IMG/VR virus record: IMGVR_UViG_3300028025_003604
Location: 1 to 64,000 of that record
DNA length: 64,000 bases
Reading direction: 5' to 3' (one strand)
Origin: a virus
Shown here: positions 55,352-64,000 of the stretch, in pieces
How the letters are laid out: every line of letters starts with the position of its first letter
Numbering within the stretch: the first letter of the stretch is position 1
Position numbers and translations under genes: made by a program
The notes under the pieces: generated by a model
What the model saw: only the letters and a program-made list of their open reading frames with translations
Told to the model about the DNA's origin: nothing
The model's database searches: none

Positions 55352-56389
55352 TTATTTGCTTACCCCTCTGTCTGCGAATGCTCTTAATAGGCCGGAAGTA
55401 AAATCCCCCGAACCGTCAGTGGGAACATCTCCAACAGAATTGCTAGAGGGGTTCTTGATTTCTTTTGTCACCTCGCTACGTCCAAGTGTCTTGCCATAAT
55501 TAATCAAGGCTTTTTCAAAAAGCTCTGGATTTTGACTATAGGCTGCGGTCTTATACCACTTACTAAAGTCAATCTGGCCTTCACTGGAGGCGAACTGAGA
55601 AAAGAATTTGTCATTGTCAACAGTCATGTCCACGATTGATTCTGGCTCTGGGATTTCATATGCAAACTCTTCTTCTCCAACCTTGATAGCAATTCTCTTG
55701 TTTTCAAGAATGTTCTTTGTGAGTTCATGTGACTTTACAGATTGTTCGAACTTCTGTAATGCCTCCCTAGCTTCAGCTTCAGCTTGTTCCTGCTCTTGGC
55801 TACTTTCGTTTGAAGGTTCCGGGGCCTTAAAACCATTTTGCCAATCAACATACTTTTGACGAGACTTGGCTGCTTCTGATTTCAATAACTCTTGTCCGAG
55901 TTCAAAATCATCTTCGCCGTACTCATCAGGATCAAGTTTGTACTTGTCGATTACTTGTTGCTTATAAAGCCTATCAAAAGCTTTATCAGAAACGTCAGGA
56001 TACTGCTCGCGAAGACTACGTCTCATAATCTCCTCGTCAGACATCTGATTGAAATCAACAAGCTTTGCTTGCAGGTATGGGGTGATGTCGCCTGTTTTCT
56101 CGTAATACTCAACAACTCCTTTAATGAAGTCGTCTTTGAAATTGTAGGGGTCAACTGGGGCTTGCTTCTGAACTACTGGCTCAGTCTTAGTTTCCTCAGT
56201 CTTTGCAGGTTCAGCTGTAGCAGGAGCTGCTTCTGGAGCGTCTTCTGTTTTAGCTTCCGGTACACCATCAGTAGAAGTTTCTTTTACTCCTTCTTCTGTG
56301 TTTGTCTGCTGTTGACCTTCTTCTGCGATAGACTTACCGCCTATCGTCACATCTTCTAAAGAGATGCTGTTAAAATCTAGTTCACTCAT
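55352..56389 (-). CDS. Scaffold-like capsid assembly protein (345 aa)
   Basis: Very acidic, Glu/Ala/Pro-rich first 110 residues (PEAKTEDAPEAAPATAEPAK), then a helical, coiled middle (EQEQAEAEAREALQKFEQSV). Low complexity with high charge between portal and capsid genes is the usual profile of phage scaffolds. A promoter-like sequence is just upstream. Confidence 0.65.
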   Translation of the reverse strand: MSELDFNSISLEDVTIGGKSIAEEGQQQTNTEEGVKETSTDGVPEAKTEDAPEAAPATAEPAKTEETKTEPVVQKQAPVDPYNFKDDFIKGVVEYYEKTGDITPYLQAKLVDFNQMSDEEIMRRSLREQYPDVSDKAFDRLYKQQVIDKYKLDPDEYGEDDFELGQELLKSEAAKSRQKYVDWQNGFKAPEPSNESSQEQEQAEAEAREALQKFEQSVKSHELTKNILENKRIAIKVGEEEFAYEIPEPESIVDMTVDNDKFFSQFASSEGQIDFSKWYKTAAYSQNPELFEKALINYGKTLGRSEVTKEIKNPSSNSVGDVPTDGSGDFTSGLLRAFADRGVSK

Positions 56390-56408
56390 ATTTGTGGGTT
56401 TGGTTGTG

Positions 56409-56433
56409 CAAAGCTTTTATATATAGTTGACAA
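56409..56433 (-). promoter_or_regulatory. Candidate promoter for scaffold and capsid genes
   Basis: On the minus strand TTG (56433-56431) and AAGCTTTG (56416-56409) approximate the Bacteroidota TTG / TAnnTTTG boxes. It lies in the 67-bp gap before the scaffold gene. Confidence 0.4.
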
Positions 56434-56456
56434 TGTGTGGAAAAACAGGGGGTGGT

Positions 56457-58853
56457 TTATTCCACCTCCTGTTCCATCATGTCTTCTTGCATATCCTCTT
56501 GCATATCTTCTTGCGTATCTTCTTCCTCTGGTTGTGTCATATTTGGTTGAGGGATAGGAATCTGAGGCACTGTACCAAAGTCATCATCTGGTTGGCCCAT
56601 CTTTAACTTGGTAACACTCTTCTTCCCTTTGTTCTCTACCTCTTTAGTTGTAACCTTACCAGTCTGGCGCATTTGCTCTAACTGTAACTCATACTGATAC
56701 TTGAGCTCAAGTAGCTTAGCATCAAGTTCTTTTTCAACTTGAATGATCTGAGCTTTAACCTGACCTTCAACTTGGATGGTTTGTTGCTTAGCTTGCTCTG
56801 CCACCAACGCTGACTGCTGTTGGGTTTGAGCATTCATCTCCTGCATTCTAATAGCCTTCTCTTCTTCTTGCTCTCTACGCTTCTTGGTTTTGTACGCCAA
56901 TAACTGCTGAGCAACTTTAAGGTTATCTGTATTCTGGATGATGATAGCATCTTCTATATCCAACATACCGTTAGCTTGACCGGCAGCAACCTGCTGCATC
57001 AACATAGCTCTTTGGTCATCAGTAGGTTTGTCTTCAAGGAAGATTCCGTATTCATGTAGATGAATGTTAGGATTGATGCGGATGAAGTTCAATGTGTTGT
57101 TTCCTAAAGATCTTAGGTAACCTTTAACCTCACCTTTCAAGATCACGTCCTGTAATCTTAGAACCACTGCGTTTGCTAAAGACTCAAGCAACTTCTTCTC
57201 GCCCTGTACTATATGAGTTAAGGCGTTGTTAGTTCCTTCGTATGCTAGCTTAGCTACAGTTGTAAGTGTACGTGGGTCAGGAGTAGATCCGTCAGTCAGC
57301 TCGTTCAATCCGGTAATATCTCTAAGCATTTGGATATTGTTCTGGATGATCTGCCAGTAGCTCATCACATCACGACCTAAACCATTCTCCAATTCTTCGA
57401 TTGGCTTGTAGTTGGTCATTCTGCCTTGAGGATCTGACTTACGGTAAACTAGGGTACCAGTCTTGTTGTAAAGATCTAGGACCTTCATTGGCGTTAACTG
57501 CTTGCCGCCCTTACCTAATGGGATCTCTTCTAGGGCACCCATCTCAATCATGATACCTTTAGGTCTAGCTTGGTTGATCGCGTTCTGTAGGCGATACCAT
57601 GCGATCTGGATGGCATCAGCGATTGGGATCAACTGCTCCATCATACCATAAGCACGCATATCCCAGAACTCTGGGGCGTATAGGTGGAAGTTTAGCTCAG
57701 TATCCATCAAGCTTGACTTAGCACGCTTCATGTCTGTTTCTAAACCATAGTTGTAAATGAAGTCAGTATTAATGATCCACTTACCTTTATAAACTACCTT
57801 GTAGGCAACTCTTTCGAACTTGTCTTTCTTTTTGTTTCTGTCTTCGTATTTTGCTTTGGCGTAGATCTTGTTACCCCTCCTGTCAACACGCTGTTCGAAA
57901 ACCAATTCATTAACACTGAAGAACTCAATGTCGAGTACACGAATCTTGAACTTGTCATAACCTTTGTTGTAAATAGAGTAAGAGGTTGGCCAGTCTTTAG
58001 GGTTACCTAATAGGCCGATGTGGTTCTTGGCAATCTGCTCATACTGTTCTTCTGAGAACTGGTTGCCAGCCTGCTGCTTTAAATCTGCAATAGACATCTC
58101 AATGATTTCGCCAACATATTCAGCATCACTGAAGTCTTTGTTCTTACAATAAGAAGTAAGAATATTTCTTGGGTTAACGGTACGTACCTTAACGGCGCCA
58201 TTACTGTCAATCCATTCTTTATATCCACCAACACCGAAATCAAAGAAGTCCTCACGGATCTTCTCTCTCATCTTCTCGATGCTGTTTTGTTCTAATATTA
58301 ATTTGATACCCTGCTCAGCTTCTATTGCCATCTGATGCTTGAATGTGTAGTTCATTTGCATCTCAAGCTCTTCCATATCTTTTGCCTCCCGAGCTGACAG
58401 CTGTAGGGATGGAAGTTCTAACAATGATGGGTCTACTTTCTTAGCCTGCTCACGAACAAGAAGCTTTGCTCTCATTCCTGCGAAGTATGCGTCTGTCTCT
58501 TCATTCGCCAATGGATCGATAGGCGTAGCGACAATGTTGTAATCTACTTTGTTTAACCTACCTAGTGCTATCCTTCTGAACTTAGGTACAATTGGAATAA
58601 CACTCCAGTCTACGTTTAACCATGTCTCGGTTGCCTCTTCATCTACACCAAGTAAAGGTTTATACTTGTTGATGGTTTGGTTACCCATGGCGTACTGTTT
58701 GTACATTTCATAGTTAAACCTGTTGTGGAAAAAGATATTGCGAGGTGTGTCATTCTCGAAAGAACTCCATGCTGCCTTACAATACTGCATAATCCATTCC
58801 CTGCCCTTCTCGGACGGCGGAATCAAATGCGACGGAAACGACGCTGTTATCAT
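56457..58853 (-). CDS. Portal protein (798 aa)
   Basis: Forms the DNA entry ring. The segment LIPPSEKGREWIMQYCKAAW, with KQYAMGNQ and WLNVDWSVIPIVPKFRRIAL, is the conserved start of crAss-type portals; a GMMEQLIPIADAIQIAWYRL helix and LRDITGLNELTDGS near residue 500 are further portal signatures. Residues 640-760 are a long Gln/Glu coiled helix, and the tail is acidic. Its start overlaps terL by 4 nt. Confidence 0.88.
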   Translation of the reverse strand: MITASFPSHLIPPSEKGREWIMQYCKAAWSSFENDTPRNIFFHNRFNYEMYKQYAMGNQTINKYKPLLGVDEEATETWLNVDWSVIPIVPKFRRIALGRLNKVDYNIVATPIDPLANEETDAYFAGMRAKLLVREQAKKVDPSLLELPSLQLSAREAKDMEELEMQMNYTFKHQMAIEAEQGIKLILEQNSIEKMREKIREDFFDFGVGGYKEWIDSNGAVKVRTVNPRNILTSYCKNKDFSDAEYVGEIIEMSIADLKQQAGNQFSEEQYEQIAKNHIGLLGNPKDWPTSYSIYNKGYDKFKIRVLDIEFFSVNELVFEQRVDRRGNKIYAKAKYEDRNKKKDKFERVAYKVVYKGKWIINTDFIYNYGLETDMKRAKSSLMDTELNFHLYAPEFWDMRAYGMMEQLIPIADAIQIAWYRLQNAINQARPKGIMIEMGALEEIPLGKGGKQLTPMKVLDLYNKTGTLVYRKSDPQGRMTNYKPIEELENGLGRDVMSYWQIIQNNIQMLRDITGLNELTDGSTPDPRTLTTVAKLAYEGTNNALTHIVQGEKKLLESLANAVVLRLQDVILKGEVKGYLRSLGNNTLNFIRINPNIHLHEYGIFLEDKPTDDQRAMLMQQVAAGQANGMLDIEDAIIIQNTDNLKVAQQLLAYKTKKRREQEEEKAIRMQEMNAQTQQQSALVAEQAKQQTIQVEGQVKAQIIQVEKELDAKLLELKYQYELQLEQMRQTGKVTTKEVENKGKKSVTKLKMGQPDDDFGTVPQIPIPQPNMTQPEEEDTQEDMQEDMQEDMMEQEVE

Positions 58854-60841
58854 ATCTTATGTGCTTTAAAGTAATCACCGACCTCTCGTACGGCGGTTAA
58901 ATCTTTTTTGGTAACCTTTATCTTATCAGCTATTAAGCAGTAGCCTGCAGCCATAGCCAAGTCAAATCGTGTAGTGTTTTGTGTGTCGAACTCAAGCCAT
59001 TCTTTGATGAGCTCTTTGAAGTATACGTTATCAATATTCTCTTTGATGTACGTATCTGTTATCTCTGCAATGTATTGAGTGTTTTTTGCTCCAGCTGCTA
59101 TTCCGGGTTGAACTCTATCAGGAAGCCACATTAAAAAATTAAAGTACCCCCGATCTGTCATGTAGTGTTGCAATCCTATCTTCTGGTTCTCGAACAATAC
59201 TTCTGCGCCATAATACACTGCAACCTTTATCACCTCTTCATAAAACATCTGAGGTGTGTCTGGTCTGTAGCAATACTTTGCAACGAATGCATTGTTGTAG
59301 CTAGACTCTGTTGGGTTGTGCTTCTTCAGCACGATGATGGCGCCATTGGACATTTTATTGTCTGCAGTCTTGATGTGGTCAAAGGGATCGACTCCGATTA
59401 CAAACCCTGTGTTACTAGGGTGGTAGCTTTCGCCTCTCTTCTGTATCCTGTTAGATTGCGTATCATCTTTAAACAGATAAACAATCTCCCATTTACCATT
59501 CTGCCTTGGCTCAAACTCTACCCTCGTATCCCTGTCACCATCCTTCCAAACAAACTCACCTCTTGTGGTAATGTTATCCTTCCAGCTTAACCTGTCAAGT
59601 CTTTCGTTTAGTAACATGGCGTCGTATAAACAATCGTCACCATCTACCCTGAAAGCCTCTTCGATTGTAAAAGGATTCTTGCGTATGATTGAACTCAACT
59701 GACGTGTGTCGTGAGCAAAACCTTTTCGCATGTTCAGGTAATAGGTCATACCTTTTACCGTGTCTTCATTTCCATACTCGTCAAAGAACGTAGACTCATG
59801 AGCTCCGAAGAATAATCTGTACATACCAGATGTAGTTCTTCCATTCTCATCTCTTTTAGTTTGATCACTGTTGGTCCATATATCTTTAGGGCCTCTACCA
59901 GTGACATCTATATCTTCAATGGTTGACGTAACAAAAGCTTTTCCAACCCAGTTGCCGTCCTGATCCATACAATACCTTACGATATTCCATGTATCCCATA
60001 CGTTAGATCTTTGTGGTTTACCAAACTCATCCAGCGTGTATGCATATAATGCGTTACCGTCGTATGCGAATGATTCAGATGATCCGAAGTTTATTACGCT
60101 TCTTAACTCATCTCCTTGTAACATGTCGTCAGAATGCTTACCCTTGATTGTTGGTTTATAAAACCTTAGTTCTTTCTTAGGGCGCAAACCTTGAGAGGTG
60201 TCATAGATAGGCTTGAAGAAGTGAGGGAGGTTTACGAAGTAGTTGATGAGCTTACTAAAAACAATCTTAGCATCTTCATCCGTTTTACTTTGTGTACCAC
60301 CAACCTTATCTAGCGCCAAGCTCAAACGATCTAACTGCCATGCATTCGCTATATATGTTTTACCACCACGACGTCTGCTGACATATACTAACCCGCCAGC
60401 TCGGGGATCATCTTCTACCGATCTTAAACAGTAGAATATTTTCCTATCCGTATTTCTAAAATTCATGTAACCCACGTTCGTGACGCACCAATTCAGATAA
60501 TACCAGTGGGTTCCAGTTATATAAACATCTTGTCCGTTATTTTTAAACCAAAATCCACAACGTCTATACGTCCAATGTTTCTCACGTATAGCCTCTAGTT
60601 CTGGATCGAAGTAGTCAGGATCTTGTTTCATCCTTAACTCTTCTTTTGCTCTACGTTTATCGTAGTCTCTCGGTAGAAGTATTCTTTCAAACTTCTGTTC
60701 CGATTTCTTTGGTGAAGACTGATGTACGCCTATGTGTACCAGATCTCCAGTAAGACGGTCAACGCCGTAGCCTACCGGAGGAACCCAGCACTCTATTCCT
60801 TGTATGTTTTCAAGCGTACCGCCTTCTACCTTTCTATACAT
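58850..60841 (-). CDS. terL: Terminase large subunit (663 aa)
   Basis: DNA-packaging motor. Walker A YVSRRRGGKTY places G159-G160-K161-T162, with YTLDEFG as Walker B near residue 270. The C-terminal nuclease carries FVIGVDPFDH (D), EVLFENQKIG and FDLAMAAGYCLIA, the RNase H-type acidic set. Length and order fit crAss-like TerL. A CCCCCGATCTG motif is in the gene (59147). Confidence 0.92.
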   Translation of the reverse strand: MYRKVEGGTLENIQGIECWVPPVGYGVDRLTGDLVHIGVHQSSPKKSEQKFERILLPRDYDKRRAKEELRMKQDPDYFDPELEAIREKHWTYRRCGFWFKNNGQDVYITGTHWYYLNWCVTNVGYMNFRNTDRKIFYCLRSVEDDPRAGGLVYVSRRRGGKTYIANAWQLDRLSLALDKVGGTQSKTDEDAKIVFSKLINYFVNLPHFFKPIYDTSQGLRPKKELRFYKPTIKGKHSDDMLQGDELRSVINFGSSESFAYDGNALYAYTLDEFGKPQRSNVWDTWNIVRYCMDQDGNWVGKAFVTSTIEDIDVTGRGPKDIWTNSDQTKRDENGRTTSGMYRLFFGAHESTFFDEYGNEDTVKGMTYYLNMRKGFAHDTRQLSSIIRKNPFTIEEAFRVDGDDCLYDAMLLNERLDRLSWKDNITTRGEFVWKDGDRDTRVEFEPRQNGKWEIVYLFKDDTQSNRIQKRGESYHPSNTGFVIGVDPFDHIKTADNKMSNGAIIVLKKHNPTESSYNNAFVAKYCYRPDTPQMFYEEVIKVAVYYGAEVLFENQKIGLQHYMTDRGYFNFLMWLPDRVQPGIAAGAKNTQYIAEITDTYIKENIDNVYFKELIKEWLEFDTQNTTRFDLAMAAGYCLIADKIKVTKKDLTAVREVGDYFKAHKI

Positions 60842-61438
60842 TTATCTCTTAGCCTGTGACTCGGGGCTTAATCTTTTTCGTTTGGTTATTGAGTCTTCGA
60901 GTTGTTCATCCCCTCCTGATAATTCGCGGATGTATTTTTTGAGTCTCTGAGCTATATCATCTTGAGACTGCATGATTGAAGTTTTTATATTGATCGCCTG
61001 AAGGATGTCTTTATCACGACTACCATCTACCGGCATCATTACTCTTTGGTTGAATTCGTAGAACGCCTGTTCATTTGATACGACCATAGACCATACCCAG
61101 TTATTCTGGTACTTGAGATACTTCATGATTAATTCTAGCATCTCTTCGCACGGAACATATTCGTCCTCTTCATTCTTAGTTTTAAAATCAAATAGTTCTG
61201 TAACATCATCCTTATCTAAGTCATACCCAGCAATGGATGCAGCGAATTTCTTACGCTTACCTAGTTCAGGATAGTATTCTCTGAGTGGCGAATTCTGATC
61301 GTACATCAAAAGGACGTATCTCATCATCTTATCATCAACATCACCTACTATCTGCTTTAGTTTAGGGTACACAACCGTCACTGCCTTTTTAACAGTAGGG
61401 TTGAACTCCATCCTTAAGTAATCGTTTTCACTAATCAT
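60842..61438 (-). CDS. Hypothetical protein upstream of terL (198 aa)
   Basis: Helical protein: NPTVKKAVTVVYPKLKQIVG, then MRYVLLMYDQNSPLREYYPE and LELIMKYLKYQNNWVWSMVV, with a basic Lys/Arg tail. It abuts terL by one base. The position and helix content would fit a small terminase subunit, but no terminase motif is seen. Overlaps the glycosyltransferase gene by 4 nt. Confidence 0.55.
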   Translation of the reverse strand: MISENDYLRMEFNPTVKKAVTVVYPKLKQIVGDVDDKMMRYVLLMYDQNSPLREYYPELGKRKKFAASIAGYDLDKDDVTELFDFKTKNEEDEYVPCEEMLELIMKYLKYQNNWVWSMVVSNEQAFYEFNQRVMMPVDGSRDKDILQAINIKTSIMQSQDDIAQRLKKYIRELSGGDEQLEDSITKRKRLSPESQAKR

Positions 61439-62121
61439 GGTCTTGTGGTTTTATCGCATCTGTTACAGTAGCCTTCATACATATTCAGTATGGCGTTATA
61501 CTCTATATTAGTGACAGCGCCACAATCACATGTGATACTATCCGGTACTTCGATAGAAGCCTTAATAGCTTCCCTATAACTTTCAGGTCTTACGATATAA
61601 ATAACCTTGTCGATGAATGTATATGGCAGTCTCTTAGATAGTGCCGTGTAGAACTCACCGTCACCGCAATAAACAAACCCCCACTTGGGAAGGTTATCGA
61701 TCTTAGGATATACGCCTGTTGGGGTGCCAACGTTTCCTATGGCAACCACGTGTTCTCTGGGAACCCGCATATCCTGCACCGAATACTGAAAGAAGTAGAG
61801 CTTGTGTTCTGTACAATGACTTCGTATAATCTCCATTGCGTTAGGAGCGTAGATGTCATCGTCATCGCCATTCATTAAGTAATCTCCCGGCAGTTCATCC
61901 TGCCACCTAGACCTAGATCCATGGCCCCAATAACCGAGCGGCTCGGGGTTATGTAAAGTGATAACTTTACATTTACTATCTATTTGTAAAGCTATAGGTT
62001 GACAATCCCAGATGATGGTTAGGTAATCGTTCTCGTTTAACTGAGGGGCGATACTATCTATCATCCTTTGTAGGGTTGGTCTACCTGCTGTGGCTATTAC
62101 TACGTTGAATGATTTGCTCAT
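61435..62121 (-). CDS. GT-A glycosyltransferase with zinc-ribbon tail (228 aa)
   Basis: The N-terminal FNVVIATAGRPTLQRMIDSI and LMNGDDDDIYAPNAMEII form the family 2-like nucleotide-sugar fold with a DxD metal motif. The C-terminal CDCG ... GYCNRC pair (about 205-223) is a zinc ribbon, an unusual addition. Phage glycosyltransferases modify phage DNA, virion proteins or host surface sugars; the target is unknown. It overlaps the next gene by 41 nt. Confidence 0.7.
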   Translation of the reverse strand: MSKSFNVVIATAGRPTLQRMIDSIAPQLNENDYLTIIWDCQPIALQIDSKCKVITLHNPEPLGYWGHGSRSRWQDELPGDYLMNGDDDDIYAPNAMEIIRSHCTEHKLYFFQYSVQDMRVPREHVVAIGNVGTPTGVYPKIDNLPKWGFVYCGDGEFYTALSKRLPYTFIDKVIYIVRPESYREAIKASIEVPDSITCDCGAVTNIEYNAILNMYEGYCNRCDKTTRP

Positions 62122-63076
62122 ATACTTTTAATCTTTCAGGTGCATGTTTGTATAAGTCATAATTCTCTTTACAGAATTTGTATAACTTATCCCCCGAACT
62201 CTTTCTTAGTTCAGGATCTTCCACCAACCTTGTTATCTGTTCCACCCATGCCTTCTCTCCGTTTGCATAGTGCACAGGAAGACCACGGTATGGATCAGCA
62301 TCACTGACCACGACCGGCATCTTTAGTGCTGCAAACTCAAGCAGTTTCAGATTGCTCTTACACTTGTTAAACTGTGTGGACTTACTCGGAAGAATTCCGA
62401 TGTCGCCGACATAATTTGACATGTAAGAATATGAATCTGCCCACGGCATGAAGCTGTGTGGAATCTTACCATCTGCTGTTAAGTTCTTAACCAGTATGTC
62501 AAAGAGCGGGTTCTCTTTATACCCAGCTATAACAATCTCGATATTGAGATGAGACAGCTTGTGCATTGCTCCCGCGATAAGGTCGGTGTTCGCATAGTTC
62601 ATGATCGTACTGGCGTATAATAGCCTGACACGTTCACTCTTCTTCTGCGCTTTATATTTAAACTGCCCCTTACCATAAGAGATAAGATTAGGCAGAATGT
62701 ATATATGATTGTTTGGTACCTGCTCGGCCAGATCTGCATGTGTGCAGGTAACCGCATCGGCATTCATTAAGTGTTGTCGGATCTGTAAGCTGATATTGCT
62801 CTTGGTCCACCACTGGTACTTGGGGTGACCTTTGTCAACCTCCCACCAGTCATCTGTGTCTACCACGATCTTAAATCCATACTTGTCCCTGAACTGGTTC
62901 AAGAAGTCTACGGCTATCATGGTATGACGGCTGTAATGCAGGATGTCACACCATGCCAGATCCTCTTCGGATAACTGGGTTACGGTACGTACATCTGCTT
63001 CGATCGATTGGTTTGGTAAGTGAATACGATGGTAGGTACATCCATCCATCCCTTTCACGTAGGACAACACTTTCAT
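62081..63076 (-). CDS. GT-B glycosyltransferase (331 aa)
   Basis: Start taken at MKVLSYVKGMDGCTYHRIHL. SERVRLLYASTIMNYANTDL and IGILPSKSTQFNKCKSNLKL, then EFAALKMPVVVSDADPYRGL match family 1 / 4-type enzymes (the E-x-x-x-x-x-x-P-V-V sugar-nucleotide site). It works with, or on the product of, the adjacent GT-A enzyme. A CCCCCGAACTC motif is in the gene at 62191. Confidence 0.75.
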   Translation of the reverse strand: MKVLSYVKGMDGCTYHRIHLPNQSIEADVRTVTQLSEEDLAWCDILHYSRHTMIAVDFLNQFRDKYGFKIVVDTDDWWEVDKGHPKYQWWTKSNISLQIRQHLMNADAVTCTHADLAEQVPNNHIYILPNLISYGKGQFKYKAQKKSERVRLLYASTIMNYANTDLIAGAMHKLSHLNIEIVIAGYKENPLFDILVKNLTADGKIPHSFMPWADSYSYMSNYVGDIGILPSKSTQFNKCKSNLKLLEFAALKMPVVVSDADPYRGLPVHYANGEKAWVEQITRLVEDPELRKSSGDKLYKFCKENYDLYKHAPERLKVYEQIIQRSNSHSR

Positions 63077-63129
63077 GCACGGCAAAGCTAGACTGGATCT
63101 AGGGTTGAGGGCCGGAAAAGAGGGGGTGA

Positions 63130-63375
63130 TTATTGGTACATCTCATTGAGGATGCGCTCGAATTTATCGATTGGCATCAATATGTTGTAGACGTCATTAC
63201 GGGTATAAGCCCTAACTGCAGGTTCTTCGATTTCGGTATCGTCGATGGTATAACTAACGTTATCTTCTACGTAGGCTTCGATACACATAGGGTTGATGCG
63301 CAGGTTTGTGATAACTCCTCCGCCATCTTCTGATTCAATGACTGCTTTAAACTTTACAAATCTGCTGGTAAACAT
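63130..63375 (-). CDS. Hypothetical protein (81 aa)
   Basis: The start at ATG 63375 (MFTSRFVKFKAVIESEDGGG) fits the reading best. Strand-rich with INPMCIEAYVEDNVSYTIDD, then a short helix. It overlaps the zincin-like gene by 22 nt. It resembles small DUF-type beta proteins of phages without known role. Confidence 0.5.
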   Translation of the reverse strand: MFTSRFVKFKAVIESEDGGGVITNLRINPMCIEAYVEDNVSYTIDDTEIEEPAVRAYTRNDVYNILMPIDKFERILNEMYQ

Positions 63376-63716
63376 GGCTTTGGTTTTTTGTAAAAGAATT
63401 TCATTGCTACTTCGGTAAACATTCCACACAACCAAGCACCTGCCTCGTCGTCTTCCACACCACGGTCGTTGAGGATCTCTCTTACCAGATGATATATCTC
63501 GTGGGCGATGGTATTGTTACTTAGGTATTTTTTATTGATCACTAAGTAATAGTTGTTCAAGTCAAAGCAAATAACTGTTCCTTCTGCGGAGTCTACTTCT
63601 TCGTCATACTTCTCATTAGACTTTTTGTAAATAGAAGCACAGACCTTATCAAAGTTCTCGGCTAGGATAAAGTGCACGTTGCAGCTATATACATCTAGTT
63701 TAATTTTCTTGCGCAT
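63354..63716 (-). CDS. HExxH zincin-like protein (120 aa)
   Basis: NTIAHEIYHLVREIL holds the zincin helix HExxH, and the protein keeps a globular N-terminal sheet (KLDVYSCNVHFILAENFDKV). Length is typical of phage-encoded minimal metalloproteases, which are similar to the ImmA/IrrE group but without a helix-turn-helix partner. Substrate unknown; repressor or toxin cleavage are known roles of relatives. Confidence 0.6.
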   Translation of the reverse strand: MRKKIKLDVYSCNVHFILAENFDKVCASIYKKSNEKYDEEVDSAEGTVICFDLNNYYLVINKKYLSNNTIAHEIYHLVREILNDRGVEDDEAGAWLCGMFTEVAMKFFYKKPKPCLPADL

Positions 63717-64000
63717 AAAGTAATTTCCAGTTGTTAATATATTTTGTCATCTTTCCGCCCATGGTTATTTGAAGGGCAGCTCCGGTAATGTCTTCGATAG
63801 GTATAATAAACCAAGCACATTCCGGTTTGATATAGATGACCATGAAGTCAACGTCAAAGGTGTACTTGCTTTGGTTATATCCAGATGTCTTCACCCAGTA
63901 GGCGTTACCTCTTTTGTTAGCTGTCATCTTGATCTGGACCCTAGACAGCTTACCATTGTGGTCAACGATCCTGTCGTACCTAGCGTGGGCTAGGGGACGG
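63700..64000 (-). CDS. PDDEXK nuclease, intron-associated type (partial, C-terminal part)
   Basis: The frame has no start in the window: it continues to the right edge without a stop. Upstream codons encode ARYDRIVDHNGKLSRVQIKM, then YWVKTSGYNQ and DFMVIYI. D-x(n)-QxK with those strands fits the PDDEXK_5 family of intron-associated and prophage endonucleases. The internal ATG at 63927 would lose the catalytic Asp and Q-x-K, so the long form is correct. Confidence 0.65.
   Translation of the reverse strand, partial: RPLAHARYDRIVDHNGKLSRVQIKMTANKRGNAYWVKTSGYNQSKYTFDVDFMVIYIKPECAWFIIPIEDITGAALQITMGGKMTKYINNWKLLYAQEN

Larger units (their letters stand above)
3231..62201. repeat. Dispersed asymmetric motif CCCCCGARCTG
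   Basis: By eye, CCCCCGA starts on the plus strand at 3231, 4100, 5501, 6744, 7041, 8380, 13753, 14245, 14817, 16382, 28933, 30142, 39284, 44051, 49831, 53633, 55405, 59147 and 62191, most followed by RCTG or NCTG and often preceded by TA. The complement (TCGGGGG) starts at 17051, 23225, 24646 and 42618. One-mismatch forms add more (2056, 7482, 24161, 32034, 36947, 58386). The motif lies in all reading frames of genes as well as between genes. Confidence 0.8.

Noticed and set aside
1-64000. CRISPR array
   Set aside because: No series of evenly spaced direct repeats with spacers was seen.
1-64000. Stop-codon reassignment, as in some crAss-like phages
   Set aside because: TAA, TAG and TGA all end plausible genes and no essential gene is interrupted by any of them.
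1-64000. The window as one complete circular genome
   Set aside because: Joining the edges would fuse a GroES-like N-terminus to a nuclease C-terminus in frame, which makes little sense; more sequence is likely missing.

Overview
The window is part of the genome of a temperate tailed phage of the Bacteroidota. Supporting signs: promoters fit the TTG / TAnnTTTG pattern, starts lack Shine-Dalgarno sites and sit after A-rich or CCTATG context, a GldL-like membrane protein and Bacteroidota-type Ig-like repeats are encoded, and the portal, terminase, ring and tail-stabilisation proteins resemble those of crAss-like and related Bacteroidota podovirus-type phages. That relationship is recognised from memory, not from a search. 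TAA, TAG and TGA all act as stops. Both window edges cut a gene, so the genome continues.

Layout. 1-1894 (minus): small accessory genes (GroES-like fragment, basic peptide, GldL-like protein, RyR-domain protein, zinc ribbon, HNH nuclease). 1895-3850: mostly non-coding, with repeats, a winged-helix gene, a terminator, a promoter and a long structured leader. 3858-8546 (plus): very small genes, many separated by structured RNA elements. Four are hammerhead ribozymes with a complete conserved core (one type III, three type I). Six others have unrelated sequences but fill the same slot 13-44 nt before a start codon; three of those share conserved loops on covarying stems and may be an undescribed RNA class. 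8543-12911: more small genes, an orphan DnaA domain IV protein, and three odd tRNA-like genes, one a tRNA-Leu-like gene with an insertion of about 40 nt.

12912-15640 is the lysogeny region: repeat-rich non-coding DNA (candidate attP and operators), a complete tyrosine integrase, a terminator, and a divergent Xre-type repressor. 15641-24569 (plus) is the early replication and recombination operon: Rad52-type annealing protein, YqaJ exonuclease, SSB-like protein, primase-helicase, metallophosphoesterase, Hjc-like nuclease, HAD-like phosphatase and dNMP kinase. 24659-64000 is almost entirely minus strand and late. Read in transcription order from the right it holds accessory genes and two glycosyltransferases, terminase, portal, scaffold-like protein, capsid protein, adhesin and fibre genes, spanin and holin candidates, ring and tail genes, internal virion proteins, a 2864-residue polyvalent protein, holin and endolysin.

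Two signals stand out. The first is the ribozyme-punctuated early operon, in which the stop codon of two genes lies inside a ribozyme stem. The second is an asymmetric 11-bp motif, CCCCCGARCTG, scattered through genes and intergenic DNA on a strongly preferred strand, whichever way the genes run.
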